Shown: positions 9,752 through 17,985 of the stretch, piece by piece | How positions within the stretch are numbered: position 1 is the first letter of the stretch | Layout of the letters: every line of letters begins with the position of its first letter | Source: Duganella sp. CF517 | GTDB lineage: Bacteria > Pseudomonadota > Gammaproteobacteria > Burkholderiales > Burkholderiaceae_D | DNA length: 64,000 nucleotides | Assembly: GCF_900110275.1 (NCBI RefSeq) | Contig: NZ_FODC01000004.1 | Location: 682,001-746,000, forward strand | Direction of reading: 5' to 3' | The notes under the pieces: generated by a model | Told to the model about the DNA's origin: nothing | Seen by the model: only the letters and a program-made list of their open reading frames with translations | Databases searched by the model: none | Position numbers and translations under genes: made by a program

Positions 9752-10825
9752 ATGCCCCGAACCGCCACCGCCCCCGCAGCGCAGCAAGATCTGATCTCTT
9801 TTGTACCATTGCCAAGCTGGATACGGGCCGCCGCCCGCTGCGGCTTCGCCATCGCGCCCGTGCTCGACGAAATCGGCATCACGGCGGTCGACAGCGGCAC
9901 CCACGGCATCGTCATCACCCAGGAACAATCGTTCAGATTGATGAAGGCGTGCGTGGCGCGCGCCAAGGGCGAGCATTTTCCGTTCGCCTTCGGCGAAAAC
10001 TCCTCGCTCGAGTCGATCCCGGAAATCCAGTCCTACATCTGTTCCTGCGTGACCTTGCGCGAGGCGATCAAATACTACGATTGGGTGCGTGATCTGATGA
10101 GCAACGGCGTGCACCTGTCGCTGCACGAAAAGGAAAACTACACCCACATCCGCTTCGAGATCGGCGGCAAGCTGCGCACCGAGGCCGCGATATTTTTCAC
10201 CGAAACCCTGATCTCGTCGATCATCAAGATGATCACGCAGCTGGCCGGGCGCAAGGAAATCGAAAGATTGACCTTCCGGCATGCCGCGCCCGAGTATGCG
10301 GCCGCCTATGCGCGCTTTTTCGGCGTGCCGATCGAGTTCAACCAGCCGGCCGACGCCGTCGTCATCCGCACGGAGCTGCTCGATCGCAAGCTCAACGGCG
10401 CCGTTCCCGAGTTGTACCAGCAAGCCAAAAACCAGATCCTGCAGCGCGTGTCCAAGCTGTCGTCGTCGGCCAGCATGGTAGGACAGCTGAACCGGCTGTT
10501 CGCCGAGCACCCGCATTTGCTGATGGCCGGCCTGGAGGCGGCCGCCGCCAAGCTGCAAATCCATCCCCGCACGCTGCAACGGCGGCTGCACGAGGAAAAC
10601 AAGACGTTTTCCGACGTTCAATCCGATTCGCGTTTCCAGATTACCTGTTCGCTGTTGCGCGACACCAATTGCAGCGTCAACGAGATCGGCGAGCGTCTCG
10701 GTTTCTCCGACCGGCGCGCCTTCACGCGCGCGTTCAAGCGCTGGTCCAACACGTCGCCGAGCAGCTACCGTAACGCACCCGCCGCGCCCGCCGCGCCCGA
10801 TCGCCACGCGGCCGAGCGGCGCTAA
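9752..10825 (+). CDS. AraC-family transcriptional regulator
   Basis: A 357-residue regulator. Residues 15 to about 215 match the ligand-binding domain type of OruR/ArgR-like AraC proteins (RAAARCGFAIAPVLDEIGI...). The C-terminal 85 residues hold two helix-turn-helix units: LQIHPRTLQRRLHEENKTF and CSVNEIGERLGFSDRRAFTRAFKRW. ATG at 9752 follows CAGGAGA. The gene sits between the CocE pair and the MFS importer, and both of these have the conserved promoter block described at 5381 and 10872. I infer that this protein is the activator of those promoters and of the DUF1302 promoter at 44.5 kb. The 220 bp ahead of the gene does not obviously contain the same block. Confidence 0.9.
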   Translation: MPRTATAPAAQQDLISFVPLPSWIRAAARCGFAIAPVLDEIGITAVDSGTHGIVITQEQSFRLMKACVARAKGEHFPFAFGENSSLESIPEIQSYICSCVTLREAIKYYDWVRDLMSNGVHLSLHEKENYTHIRFEIGGKLRTEAAIFFTETLISSIIKMITQLAGRKEIERLTFRHAAPEYAAAYARFFGVPIEFNQPADAVVIRTELLDRKLNGAVPELYQQAKNQILQRVSKLSSSASMVGQLNRLFAEHPHLLMAGLEAAAAKLQIHPRTLQRRLHEENKTFSDVQSDSRFQITCSLLRDTNCSVNEIGERLGFSDRRAFTRAFKRWSNTSPSSYRNAPAAPAAPDRHAAERR

Positions 10826-10871
10826 GGCGCCGCGCCCCGGCAACCGGCCGGGGCCGTTGTTTCGGGCCGGG

Positions 10872-10936
10872 TTGACGCGTCCGGCCCCCTCGTGTCGCTG
10901 GCAGTCCTATTGTTCCCCTCCGGCTTTTCCTACACT
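10872..10936 (+). promoter_or_regulatory. Candidate AraC-activated promoter (copy B) for the MFS importer
   Basis: TGTCGCTGGCAGTCCTATTG at 10893-10912 differs from copy A at a single base. The stretch before it (TTGACGCGTCCGGCCCCCT, from 10872) also aligns with copy A. The -35 region is TATTGT (10908-10913), then 17 bp, then -10 TACACT (10931-10936). The MFS start codon is 44 bp downstream of the -10. Confidence 0.7.
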
Positions 10937-10979
10937 GATGACATAACAGCAGTACACATCAGAACGTCAGGAGACCAGC

Positions 10980-12323
10980 ATGGCAAGTCAGTTACGCGAT
11001 ACGTCGGTATCGGCGGGGCGTCGCGTCGACGTTACCCATTTGATCGACAACAGCGCATTCAATTCCTTTACCCTGTCGGTGGCGGTGATCTGCTTCCTGG
11101 CGATCGTGTTCGACGGCCTGGACGTGTCGCTGTTCGGCACCGTGCTGCCGGCGCTGATGGCCGACATGCGCATGGGACCGGCCGAGGCGGGGATACTGGC
11201 CAGCATCGGGCACGTCGGCGCGGTTGGCGGCGCGATCGTCTTCGGCGTCGCCGCCGACGCCATCGGCCGCAAGCGCATGCTGCTGATCGGCGTGACCTTG
11301 TTCACCACCTTCACCGCCGCCTGCGGCCTGGCGCAGGGCTTCGTCGATTTCGCCATCTACCGTTTCATCGCCGGCTTCGGCCTGGCCGGCATCGTGCCCA
11401 TCGCCGTCGCGCTGGTGTTCGAATACACGCCGGGCAAGCGCAAGGCGGTGGTGTCGAGCGCCTGCTACATGGGCATCACGGTCGGCGTGCTGCTGTCGGC
11501 GCTGCTGGCCATCGCCTTCCTGCCGTCGCACGGCTGGCGCGCGATCCTGCTCGGCACCTTCGTGTGCATCCTGCTGGTGCCGGCCGCCATGCTGTGGCTG
11601 CCCGAGTCGATGCCGACACTGGTCAAGCGGGGCAAGCACGACACTATCCGCGGGATCCTGGCCAAGGTCGATCCGGGCCACGCCGCGCGTGCCGACGACG
11701 ACTACGTGCTGACCGAGGCGCCGGCGGCCAAGGTGCCGCTGCGCCGCATGTTCCAGGGCGAGCATTTGCGCAACACGCTGTGCCTGGGCATCGCGATGCT
11801 GTGCCTGATGATGATCGCCGTCACGCTGACCACCTGGGTGGCGCAGTTGATGGTATTGCGGGGCTTCACGCTGACGACCGGCATCACGTTCATTCTCGTG
11901 TTCTCGCTTAGTAACTTCATCGCGACGCCGCTGGCGGGCTGGATGTCGGACCGCATGGGCTATAAAAGAGTGTTCGCGATCTACATGCCGCTGCTGTTCG
12001 TGTCGATCTCGCTGATCGGCGTGGCGCCGGACGCGACCGCCGCCCTGGCGTGCATGTTCTTCGCCGGCTTCGCGTGCATGGGCGCCACCTGCGTGCTGTT
12101 GCCGTACGCGGGCTCGTTGTACCCGATGAGTTTCCGCTCCAGCGCGATGGGCGTGATCTACGCCATCGGCCGCGTCGGGCCGATCGTCGGCCCCGCGGTC
12201 GCCGGCGGCATGCTGGCCGCCAAACTCGGGGTGGGGGTCATCCTGGTCTGTGTCGCCGCGCCCAGCATCGTCGCCCTGGTTGCTTTTTTGCTCGTCAAAG
12301 AGCTTCCCGCCCGGCAGCGCTGA
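10980..12323 (+). CDS. MFS transporter, aromatic-acid:H+ symporter (AAHS) type
   Basis: A 447-residue twelve-helix major facilitator. Segments such as FDGLDVSLFGTVLPALM, the loop GVAADAIGRKRML and RFIAGFGLAGIVPIAVALVFEYTP match the AAHS group (PcaK, BenK, MhpT relatives), which import aromatic acids with protons. ATG at 10980 follows TCAGGAGACC. The gene stands alone after the AraC regulator, and its promoter is nearly identical to that of the CocE operon. This suggests it imports the intact compound or a product of the hydrolases. The substrate cannot be read from sequence. Confidence 0.88.
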   Translation: MASQLRDTSVSAGRRVDVTHLIDNSAFNSFTLSVAVICFLAIVFDGLDVSLFGTVLPALMADMRMGPAEAGILASIGHVGAVGGAIVFGVAADAIGRKRMLLIGVTLFTTFTAACGLAQGFVDFAIYRFIAGFGLAGIVPIAVALVFEYTPGKRKAVVSSACYMGITVGVLLSALLAIAFLPSHGWRAILLGTFVCILLVPAAMLWLPESMPTLVKRGKHDTIRGILAKVDPGHAARADDDYVLTEAPAAKVPLRRMFQGEHLRNTLCLGIAMLCLMMIAVTLTTWVAQLMVLRGFTLTTGITFILVFSLSNFIATPLAGWMSDRMGYKRVFAIYMPLLFVSISLIGVAPDATAALACMFFAGFACMGATCVLLPYAGSLYPMSFRSSAMGVIYAIGRVGPIVGPAVAGGMLAAKLGVGVILVCVAAPSIVALVAFLLVKELPARQR

Positions 12324-12410
12324 ACTGCGCTGGTTTTTCGCGGTGCGCCGCGCCCAGGCGGGCGTACCCGCGTGGGTGGCGTCCCGCACGGCACGGCATC
12401 CCCCGCCGAC

Positions 12411-13541
12411 TCAGGCGGCGGGGGCCACACTCTTGAGGAAGTCCACCAGGCTGTGCGGCGCGTCGTCGCCGTAGCAGGCGTCGAAGACACTGTAGGCGTC
12501 GTCGGCGGCCGCCGCGCTGCGCGGGAACAACTCGCGTTCGTAGGCCGCCAGCGCCGCCTCGATGTCGTCGCCGTGGGCGGCGATCGCTTCGGCCAGCTGG
12601 GCGCCGTCGAACATCGCCAGGTTGGCGCCGTCGCCGGACGGCGGCATCAGGTGCGCGGCGTCGCCCAGCAAGGTCACCCCGGCAATACGCTCCCAGCGGT
12701 GGCCGTTGGGCAGCGCGTGGATGGGGCGCGCCACGGGCGCGGCGTCGCCGCCGGTGATGAGCGTCCTCAGCGGCGCGGCCCAGCCGTCGAACTCGCCGGC
12801 CACGCGCGCCGTCGCGGCGTCGCGGTCGGAAAAATCGATGCCGGCGATCCAGTCCAGCGGCTTGCGCAGCGCCACATAGGCGTGCAGCACGCCGTCGGGC
12901 TCGCGGTGCGCGGAAATGCCCTGGCGCGGCGCCAGCGCGAATAAGCCGCCGGGTCCGACCGCCTCCGCGCTGGCCGGCTGGAGGACGTCGGCGTTGCGCA
13001 CGAAGGTTTCGACGAAGGTGGTGCCTGTATAGGCGGGCTTGTCCGGCGAGAGCAATGGGCGAACCCTGGACCAGGCGCCGTCCGCGCCCACCACCAGGTC
13101 GGCGCTCACCGAGGCGCCATTGTCGAACGCCAGCCGGTGGCGGCCGCCGCCCAGCGCCGTGGCGCCGGTCAGTTTGTGCCCCCATTGGACCGTCCCGGCC
13201 GGCAGCGAGTCGAGCAGGATGGCGCGCAGCGCGGCGCGCGGCACCTCGGGGCGCAGGCCGTCGGAGCCGCCGTCCTCGAACAGCAGGCGGCCGTCCTTGT
13301 CGAACACCCGGGAGGCGTCGCCGCCGGTTTGGATGATGGCGCGGAAGGCGTCGTACAGGCCGGCGGCCCGCAGCGCCGCCTGGCCATCGTGCTCGTGCAT
13401 GTCGAGCATGCCTCCCTGGGGGCGCGCCGAGGCCGATGCCTCCGCCTCGTAGACGGTGGCGGCGATGCCGTGCACATGCAGCACGCGGGCCAGCGTCAGA
13501 CCGCCGAGGCCGGCGCCGATGATGGCGATGGAAGTGTTCAT
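12411..13541 (-). CDS. FAD-dependent monooxygenase, TetX-like
   Basis: A 376-residue class A flavoprotein monooxygenase. The Rossmann fingerprint GAGLGGLTLARVLHVHGI begins near residue 8, ADLVVGADGAWSRVRP is the central DG motif, and LLGDAAHLMPPSGDGANLAM is the second FAD motif. This combination is shared with TetX-type and related proteins that hydroxylate polycyclic or aromatic compounds. Start chosen at MNTSIAII because AAAGGA precedes it; a longer in-frame extension would run into the divergent gene. It diverges from a TetR-type regulator across 100 bp that contains a palindrome, a classic inducible detoxification pair. The actual substrate is unknown, and resistance should not be assumed. 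Confidence 0.85.
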   Translation of the reverse strand: MNTSIAIIGAGLGGLTLARVLHVHGIAATVYEAEASASARPQGGMLDMHEHDGQAALRAAGLYDAFRAIIQTGGDASRVFDKDGRLLFEDGGSDGLRPEVPRAALRAILLDSLPAGTVQWGHKLTGATALGGGRHRLAFDNGASVSADLVVGADGAWSRVRPLLSPDKPAYTGTTFVETFVRNADVLQPASAEAVGPGGLFALAPRQGISAHREPDGVLHAYVALRKPLDWIAGIDFSDRDAATARVAGEFDGWAAPLRTLITGGDAAPVARPIHALPNGHRWERIAGVTLLGDAAHLMPPSGDGANLAMFDGAQLAEAIAAHGDDIEAALAAYERELFPRSAAAADDAYSVFDACYGDDAPHSLVDFLKSVAPAA

Positions 13542-13583
13542 ATTGATCCTTTGAAATATTGGCATGGTTGCCATGTCGCGTTT

Positions 13584-13600
13584 ATGGAACACTGTTCCAT
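13584..13600. promoter_or_regulatory. Palindromic operator between the TetX-like gene and its TetR regulator
   Basis: ATGGAACACTGTTCCAT has perfect 8-bp arms around one central base. It lies in the 100-bp divergent intergenic region, 43 bp from the monooxygenase start and 42 bp from the regulator start, well placed to repress both. The regulator is inferred to be the adjacent TetR-type protein. Confidence 0.65.
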
Positions 13601-13641
13601 TTCCATTTTGCGCCGGGTCGCTGTTTGTGTCAACATGCGCC

Positions 13642-14325
13642 ATGGATAAACTGACACACACCACTGCGCGGCGGCGGCAATCGCTGACGCGCGAACAGAT
13701 CATCGAGGCGTCGATCGCGCTGCTGGACGCCGGCGGCGAAGGCGGCTTGACGTTCCGCGCGCTGGCCGAACGGCTGGGCACCGGCGCCGGGGCGATTTAC
13801 TGGCATGTCGATGACAAGGGTGACTTGTTGACCGCCGCCTGCGACGCGCTCGTCGCGCGCGCGCTGGGCGCGCCGGCGCCGGGACAGGCGCCCGGCGACG
13901 TCGTGCGCGCCGTCGCGCTGGCCTTGTTCGACGCCATCGATGCCCACCCGTGGGTGGGCGCGGCGCTGACCGCCGCGCCCGGTTCGCTGCCGGTGGTGCG
14001 GATACTGGAACGCTTGGGACGGCAGGTGGGGGCGTTGGGCGTGCCGGCGCACGCGCAGTGGGCCAGCGTGTCTGCGCTGTTGAGCTACATACTGGGGGTG
14101 GCGGGGCAGAACGCGGCGAACGCGCGGCTGGCGCTGCCGGCCGGCGCCGACCGCACGGCGTTCCTGGACGCGGTCGCCGACGGCTGGCTGGCCCTCGATG
14201 CCGACGAGTTCGCGTTCACGCGGGGCGTCGCCGGGCGCCTGCGCGAGCATGACGACCGGCTCGACTTCCTGGCCGGGATCGATTTGATCCTGGCCGGGAT
14301 CGCGGCCGCCGCAGCGGCCCGGTAA
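13642..14325 (+). CDS. TetR-family transcriptional regulator (TetR_C type)
   Basis: A 227-residue repressor-type protein. The N-terminal helix-turn-helix spans about residues 15-62 (TREQIIEASIALLDAG...LTFRALAERLGTGAGAIYWHVDDKG), with the YWHV recognition helix of classical TetR proteins. The alpha-helical remainder is the ligand-binding domain. The start at 13642 puts the helix-turn-helix near the N-terminus; an in-frame start 78 bp upstream would span the operator. It is divergent from the TetX-like monooxygenase, which it probably controls. Confidence 0.88.
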   Translation: MDKLTHTTARRRQSLTREQIIEASIALLDAGGEGGLTFRALAERLGTGAGAIYWHVDDKGDLLTAACDALVARALGAPAPGQAPGDVVRAVALALFDAIDAHPWVGAALTAAPGSLPVVRILERLGRQVGALGVPAHAQWASVSALLSYILGVAGQNAANARLALPAGADRTAFLDAVADGWLALDADEFAFTRGVAGRLREHDDRLDFLAGIDLILAGIAAAAAAR

Positions 14326-14340
14326 GGCGCGCTCCCCGCA

Positions 14341-15954
14341 TCACGCCGCGCTCAGGCGCTGCACGGGCCGGCCCGCGGCGCGGCGCGGCAGGGGCGCCGC
14401 CACGGCGTCCTGCGCCAGCTTGAAGATGCTGACCGAGCGCGCCAGCAGCAGCGCCTGCTCCTGCATGCTTTCGGCGGCGGCCGCCGACTGTTCCACCAGC
14501 GCGGCGTTTTGCTGCGTCATTTGATCCATCTGCGCGATCGCGTCGTTGACCTCGCCGATGCCGTGGCTCTGCTCCTGCGTCGCGGCCGTGATCTCGCCCA
14601 TGATGTCGGCCACCTGGCGGATCGACGTGACCACCTGCTCCATCGTCTGGCCGGCGGTGTCGACCAGGCGACTGCCGGCGTCGACCTTGCCGACCGAGTC
14701 GCCGATCAGTTCCTTGATCTCCTTGGCCGCGCCGGCCGAGCGTTGCGCCAGGTTGCGCACCTCGGAGGCGACGACGGCGAAGCCGCGTCCCTGTTCGCCG
14801 GCGCGCGCCGCCTCCACCGCCGCGTTGAGCGCCAGAATGTTGGTCTGGAAGGCGATGCCGTCGATCACGCCGATGATGTCGACGATCTTGTTCGAGCTGG
14901 CCTTGATCGAACCCATCGTCTCGACCACCTGCGCCACCACCGAACCGCCCTGCTGGGCCACGTCCGAGGCGGTGGCGGCGAGCTGGTTGGCCTGGCGGGC
15001 GTTGTCGGCGTTTTGCTTGACGGTCGAGGTCAACTGCTCCATCGACGCCACCGTCTCCTCCAGCGAGCTGGCCTGGGCCTCGGTGCGGGCCGACAGGTCG
15101 GCGTTGCCGCTGGCGATGTCGCGCGAGGCGGCGGTGATCAGCTCCGAGCCGCTGCGCACCTCGCCGACGGTGCGCGCCAGGCTGTCGTTCATGTCCTTGA
15201 GCGCGCGCAGCAGCTCGCTCGTCTCGTCCTTGCCCTCGACCACCACCTGCGACGTCAGCTCGCCGGCGGCGACCCGCTTGGCCACCGCGACCGCGCCCGA
15301 CAGCGGCGCCACGATCGAGCGCGTGATCAGCACCGCGCAGGCCAGGCCGAGCGCGACGGCCACGGCGCCCATGCCGAACAGGGCCAGCATCAATTGGCGA
15401 TCGTCGGCGACCGAGCCGGCCATGACCGCGACGGCGTTGGCCTGCTGCAGCGTGACCAGTTTGTTCATTTGCGCCACCGACTGCTGGTTGAGCGGGTCGA
15501 TGCGGCTGGAGATGATCTTGATGCCGCCCTCGACGTTGAACGCCAGCACCTGCGTGATCGCCTCCTTGAACGCGGCGCCGGTGTCGGCGTCGAGCTTGGC
15601 GAGTTCGGCCAGTGTCTGCTGTTCCGCCGGCGTCAGGCCGAGCGCCTTCAATTCCATGATCGCTTTGTCGTAGCGGGCGCGGTTGTCGTTGACCCGGTGT
15701 TCCTCCTTCTGCATCAGGCCGACATCGGACTGCAGGCCGATGTTGCGCATGGCGATGCCGGTCTCGAGCAGCGCGCTTTTCATCGCGCTCACGCGCAGGT
15801 GCTTGGCGTTGGTGGTGTCGAGTCCCTCGGTGAGCGCGGCCTTGTTGCGGAAATTGAGATAGTTGGCCATCAAGACCATCGCCACCAGGATCAGCAAAAT
15901 GGCGCCGAAGCCGAGGCGCAGGCGGGTGCCGATGGTGAAGTCGCGTAAATTCAT
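14341..15954 (-). CDS. Methyl-accepting chemotaxis protein (duplicate copy 1)
   Basis: A 537-residue chemoreceptor. A transmembrane helix at about 10-30 (LGFGAILLILVAMVLMANYL) is followed by a periplasmic four-helix-bundle sensor to about 190. A second membrane helix (LALFGMGAVAVALGLACAVLI) then leads to a HAMP domain and a long cytoplasmic signalling coiled coil with the conserved hairpin VVASEVRNLAQRSAGAAKEIK. It has no CheR-tethering pentapeptide at the C-terminus. It is the last gene of a porin / phosphate-binding-like / receptor cassette and has a near-identical copy at 17986. The two copies differ mainly in the periplasmic helices and the last 20 residues. Confidence 0.93.
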   Translation of the reverse strand: MNLRDFTIGTRLRLGFGAILLILVAMVLMANYLNFRNKAALTEGLDTTNAKHLRVSAMKSALLETGIAMRNIGLQSDVGLMQKEEHRVNDNRARYDKAIMELKALGLTPAEQQTLAELAKLDADTGAAFKEAITQVLAFNVEGGIKIISSRIDPLNQQSVAQMNKLVTLQQANAVAVMAGSVADDRQLMLALFGMGAVAVALGLACAVLITRSIVAPLSGAVAVAKRVAAGELTSQVVVEGKDETSELLRALKDMNDSLARTVGEVRSGSELITAASRDIASGNADLSARTEAQASSLEETVASMEQLTSTVKQNADNARQANQLAATASDVAQQGGSVVAQVVETMGSIKASSNKIVDIIGVIDGIAFQTNILALNAAVEAARAGEQGRGFAVVASEVRNLAQRSAGAAKEIKELIGDSVGKVDAGSRLVDTAGQTMEQVVTSIRQVADIMGEITAATQEQSHGIGEVNDAIAQMDQMTQQNAALVEQSAAAAESMQEQALLLARSVSIFKLAQDAVAAPLPRRAAGRPVQRLSAA

Positions 15955-16032
15955 GATGTGCTCCGTTGTGCGTGGTGTGTTGCCGGCGGCCGGCCGGCGC
16001 GCGTCTTGGCGGGCGCGCCGGCCGGCGCTGCG

Positions 16033-16440
16033 TTACTGCAGCGTCAAAATGACTTTGACGGTGTCGTCGACCGCCGATTTGTCGATGTAGCCGATCGCCT
16101 TCGGATCGGCCGCCACCGCCTTCTTGACGTCGGCGTTGGAGGCGTATTCCTTCGGCGCGGTGGCCTTGCCGGTGAACACTAGCTTGGACCATGCCGCCTT
16201 GACCTGGGCCACGTCCTTGTCGGCCACCTTGCGGTAGAAGTCGTTGCGGATGGCCGAGCCGTCGGCCTGGTCGACCGGCGTGAACAGGTCGGACTTACCG
16301 AGGAAAAATTGCGCGGCTTGTTCGGAGAACATGCGCGTGGCCGGGTTTTTCGGATTGACGATCACCACCGTCTCGGCGCCGGCAGGCAGGCCCGTGGCGG
16401 CCAGCGCCGACAGCAATAACGTTGTCATCAAGGTTTTCAT
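16033..16440 (-). CDS. Small periplasmic phosphate-binding-like protein (copy 1)
   Basis: A 135-residue secreted protein: signal peptide MKTLMTTLLLSALAATGLPAGAE, then a short PstS/PBP-like domain (VVIVNPKNPATRMFSEQAAQFFLGK...NADVKKAVAADPKAIGYIDKSAVDDTVKVIL). This is the family often annotated as phosphate ABC transporter substrate-binding protein, but it is about half the length of a true PstS and no ABC transporter genes are nearby. It sits between a porin and a chemoreceptor with gaps of 11 and 78 bp. I infer that it captures a solute for the receptor or for uptake. Ligand unknown. Confidence 0.75.
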   Translation of the reverse strand: MKTLMTTLLLSALAATGLPAGAETVVIVNPKNPATRMFSEQAAQFFLGKSDLFTPVDQADGSAIRNDFYRKVADKDVAQVKAAWSKLVFTGKATAPKEYASNADVKKAVAADPKAIGYIDKSAVDDTVKVILTLQ

Positions 16441-16451
16441 GGCCGGCTCCG

Positions 16452-17657
16452 TCAGAATACGAAGTCGACGCTGGCGCCGACCACGGTAACGCGTTTGTTA
16501 TACCCGGCCGGTTCGCCGATCAGGGCGCCGCCGCCGGTTTTCGGTTTGACGCGGTCCACCTGCAGCTTGAGCGCCATGCCCTTGGTGAAGTCCCAGCGCA
16601 CGCCGATCTGGTCGGAGCTTTGCGCGCTTGGCGCCAACAGGCTGGCCACCGGCGCGCCGAGCGCGCCGGTGGCGGGGAAGTTGGCCGGCACGCGGGCGGT
16701 GGTGGCGATCGAGCGGAAGTCGGCGTGCGCGTAGTACGGCATCACCTTGCCGAGGCGGTAGCCGGCCATCGCATACCAGCTGTTGGTGCCCGGAACCTGT
16801 ACCGGGTCCTTGGCGCGGCGCTGGGCGTACTCGGTCTGGAGCACGATGTTTTTCCAGTCCATCGTGCCGCCGACGGCGGTGAACGCGAACTTCTGGCCGT
16901 GCAGCGTCAGGTCCGAGGCCAGGTTGGCGAAGCCGTAGGCGTTGAGCGCGGAAACGAGCGGCGCCAGCGCGGGAATGTCCTCGTGCAGTTCGGCGTACAG
17001 GCGCGACACGCGCACCGTGAACGGGCCCGACTCGGCTGACAGCGTCAGGCCGTGGGTCGGGGCGCGGTAGGTGTAAGCGCCGCCGCCGGCATACAGCTTG
17101 CCGCGGCTGACGCCGAGGAACGGTTGGGCGGTGAGGGTGACGTCGCCGAAGCCGTGCTGGTAGATCAGGTCGATACCGTCGTGGCTCTCGATCGGCACCT
17201 GGCCGTACATCTCGATCGGCGGGCGCATCATCGTGTTGGCGTAGCCGACGTTCTGGTATTCGGAGATCAGGAAGGTCGGCAGCGCCAGGCGGCCGACGCG
17301 CACGCTGACGTCGTCGTTGACGCGCGCCTTGACGAAGGCCCAGGTCAGGTCGGTGGTGAAGCCGGGACGCGGGCCCTTGCGGGTGAGCACCTGGCCGGTG
17401 GCGGACAGCCAGTCATTGATCTTGTAGCCGACCTGCAGCCCGAGGTTGGTGTCGAGGCCGAGGCGGGCGCCGTCGCCCACGCCTTCGGCCTGGTTGTAGC
17501 GCACGAAGCGCGCCTCGTCGGTGTCCGATTTGGCGACGCCCAGCGTGCCGAAGCCGCTGATGGTCAAGTCGCCGTTATCGAGCGCGCCGGCGGTGGCGTT
17601 GGCGTGGTGGATCCCGATGGCCGCCAGCACCGCTGCGGTCAATAATTGTTTTTTCAT
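16452..17657 (-). CDS. Outer-membrane porin-like beta-barrel protein (copy 1)
   Basis: A 401-residue protein with a signal peptide (MKKQLLTAAVLAAIG...), a DLTISGFGTLGVAK first strand and a C-terminal VGASVDFVF ending in phenylalanine, features of an outer-membrane barrel. Internal segments (RFVRYNQAEGVGDGARLGLDTNLGLQ, MRPPIEMYGQVPIESHDG) are shared with its duplicate at 20080. It is first in the porin / binding-protein / chemoreceptor cassette. The start is supported by AGGACAA upstream. The transported solute is not known. Confidence 0.78.
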   Translation of the reverse strand: MKKQLLTAAVLAAIGIHHANATAGALDNGDLTISGFGTLGVAKSDTDEARFVRYNQAEGVGDGARLGLDTNLGLQVGYKINDWLSATGQVLTRKGPRPGFTTDLTWAFVKARVNDDVSVRVGRLALPTFLISEYQNVGYANTMMRPPIEMYGQVPIESHDGIDLIYQHGFGDVTLTAQPFLGVSRGKLYAGGGAYTYRAPTHGLTLSAESGPFTVRVSRLYAELHEDIPALAPLVSALNAYGFANLASDLTLHGQKFAFTAVGGTMDWKNIVLQTEYAQRRAKDPVQVPGTNSWYAMAGYRLGKVMPYYAHADFRSIATTARVPANFPATGALGAPVASLLAPSAQSSDQIGVRWDFTKGMALKLQVDRVKPKTGGGALIGEPAGYNKRVTVVGASVDFVF

Positions 17658-17751
17658 GAATTGTCCTGGAAATGGGTAAAGGCATGCCGCGAAGTCGGTT
17701 TCAAGCCGTCGACGGCGACAAAGGTATGCGGGGGCGGGGCATGGACATCAT

Positions 17752-17782
17752 CGTAATATAGTTTCGTTACGGAACCAAATAG
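17752..17782 (-). promoter_or_regulatory. Conserved upstream element of porin copy 1
   Basis: On the minus strand this reads CTATTTGGTTCCGTAACG followed by AAACTATATTACG. The equivalent element of copy 2 is at 21377-21408 (CTGTTTGGTTC...AAACTATACTATCG). Conservation of this non-coding stretch while the surroundings have diverged suggests a promoter or operator with -10 TATATT/TATACT. The controlling factor is unknown. Confidence 0.5.
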
Positions 17783-17864
17783 TTTTTCTTTATGGATATA
17801 TTTATTTCCAATTGGTGTAGTTTTCGCGCGTCGGCGGGGTGGGTGCGCAAGGATGGGGGAGGCG

Positions 17865-17923
17865 GGGAACGGCGGGGCGGGGAACGGCGGGAAGGGGGAA
17901 CGGCGGGAAGCGGGAACGGCGGG
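17865..17923. repeat. G-rich short tandem repeat at the junction of the duplication
   Basis: Four copies of GGGAACGGCGGG start at 17865, 17880, 17896 and 17912, a period of 15-16 bp, within a longer run of G-tracts. It lies in the 328-bp gap between unit 1's promoter and the end of the chemoreceptor in unit 2. The plus strand has many closely spaced runs of three or more G and could form G-quadruplexes. The rest of this gap holds the porin-1 promoter element and nothing else I can identify. Confidence 0.75.
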
Positions 17924-17985
17924 GCGGGGCCCCCGTCATGGCCGGCGCGGGCCCCGCCTGGCCGGGCAGGGCGCCGCTGGCGGGA

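Larger units (their letters stand above)
14341..17782 (-). repeat. Tandem segmental duplication, unit 1 (promoter-porin-PBP-MCP)
   Basis: This stretch and 17986-21408 contain the same three genes in the same order, plus a similar upstream promoter stretch, head-to-tail on the minus strand. The cytoplasmic part of the chemoreceptor is almost base-for-base identical between units. The porin, the binding protein, the receptor's sensor helices and the receptor's C-terminal tail have diverged. Confidence 0.9.

Noticed and set aside
16033..16440. True phosphate ABC transporter subunit (PstS)
   Set aside because: Half the usual length and no pstCAB genes nearby; named only as phosphate-binding-like.
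17865..17923. CRISPR-like short regular repeats
   Set aside because: Units are 15-16 bp, without spacers of typical length and with no cas genes; simple G-rich tandem repeat.
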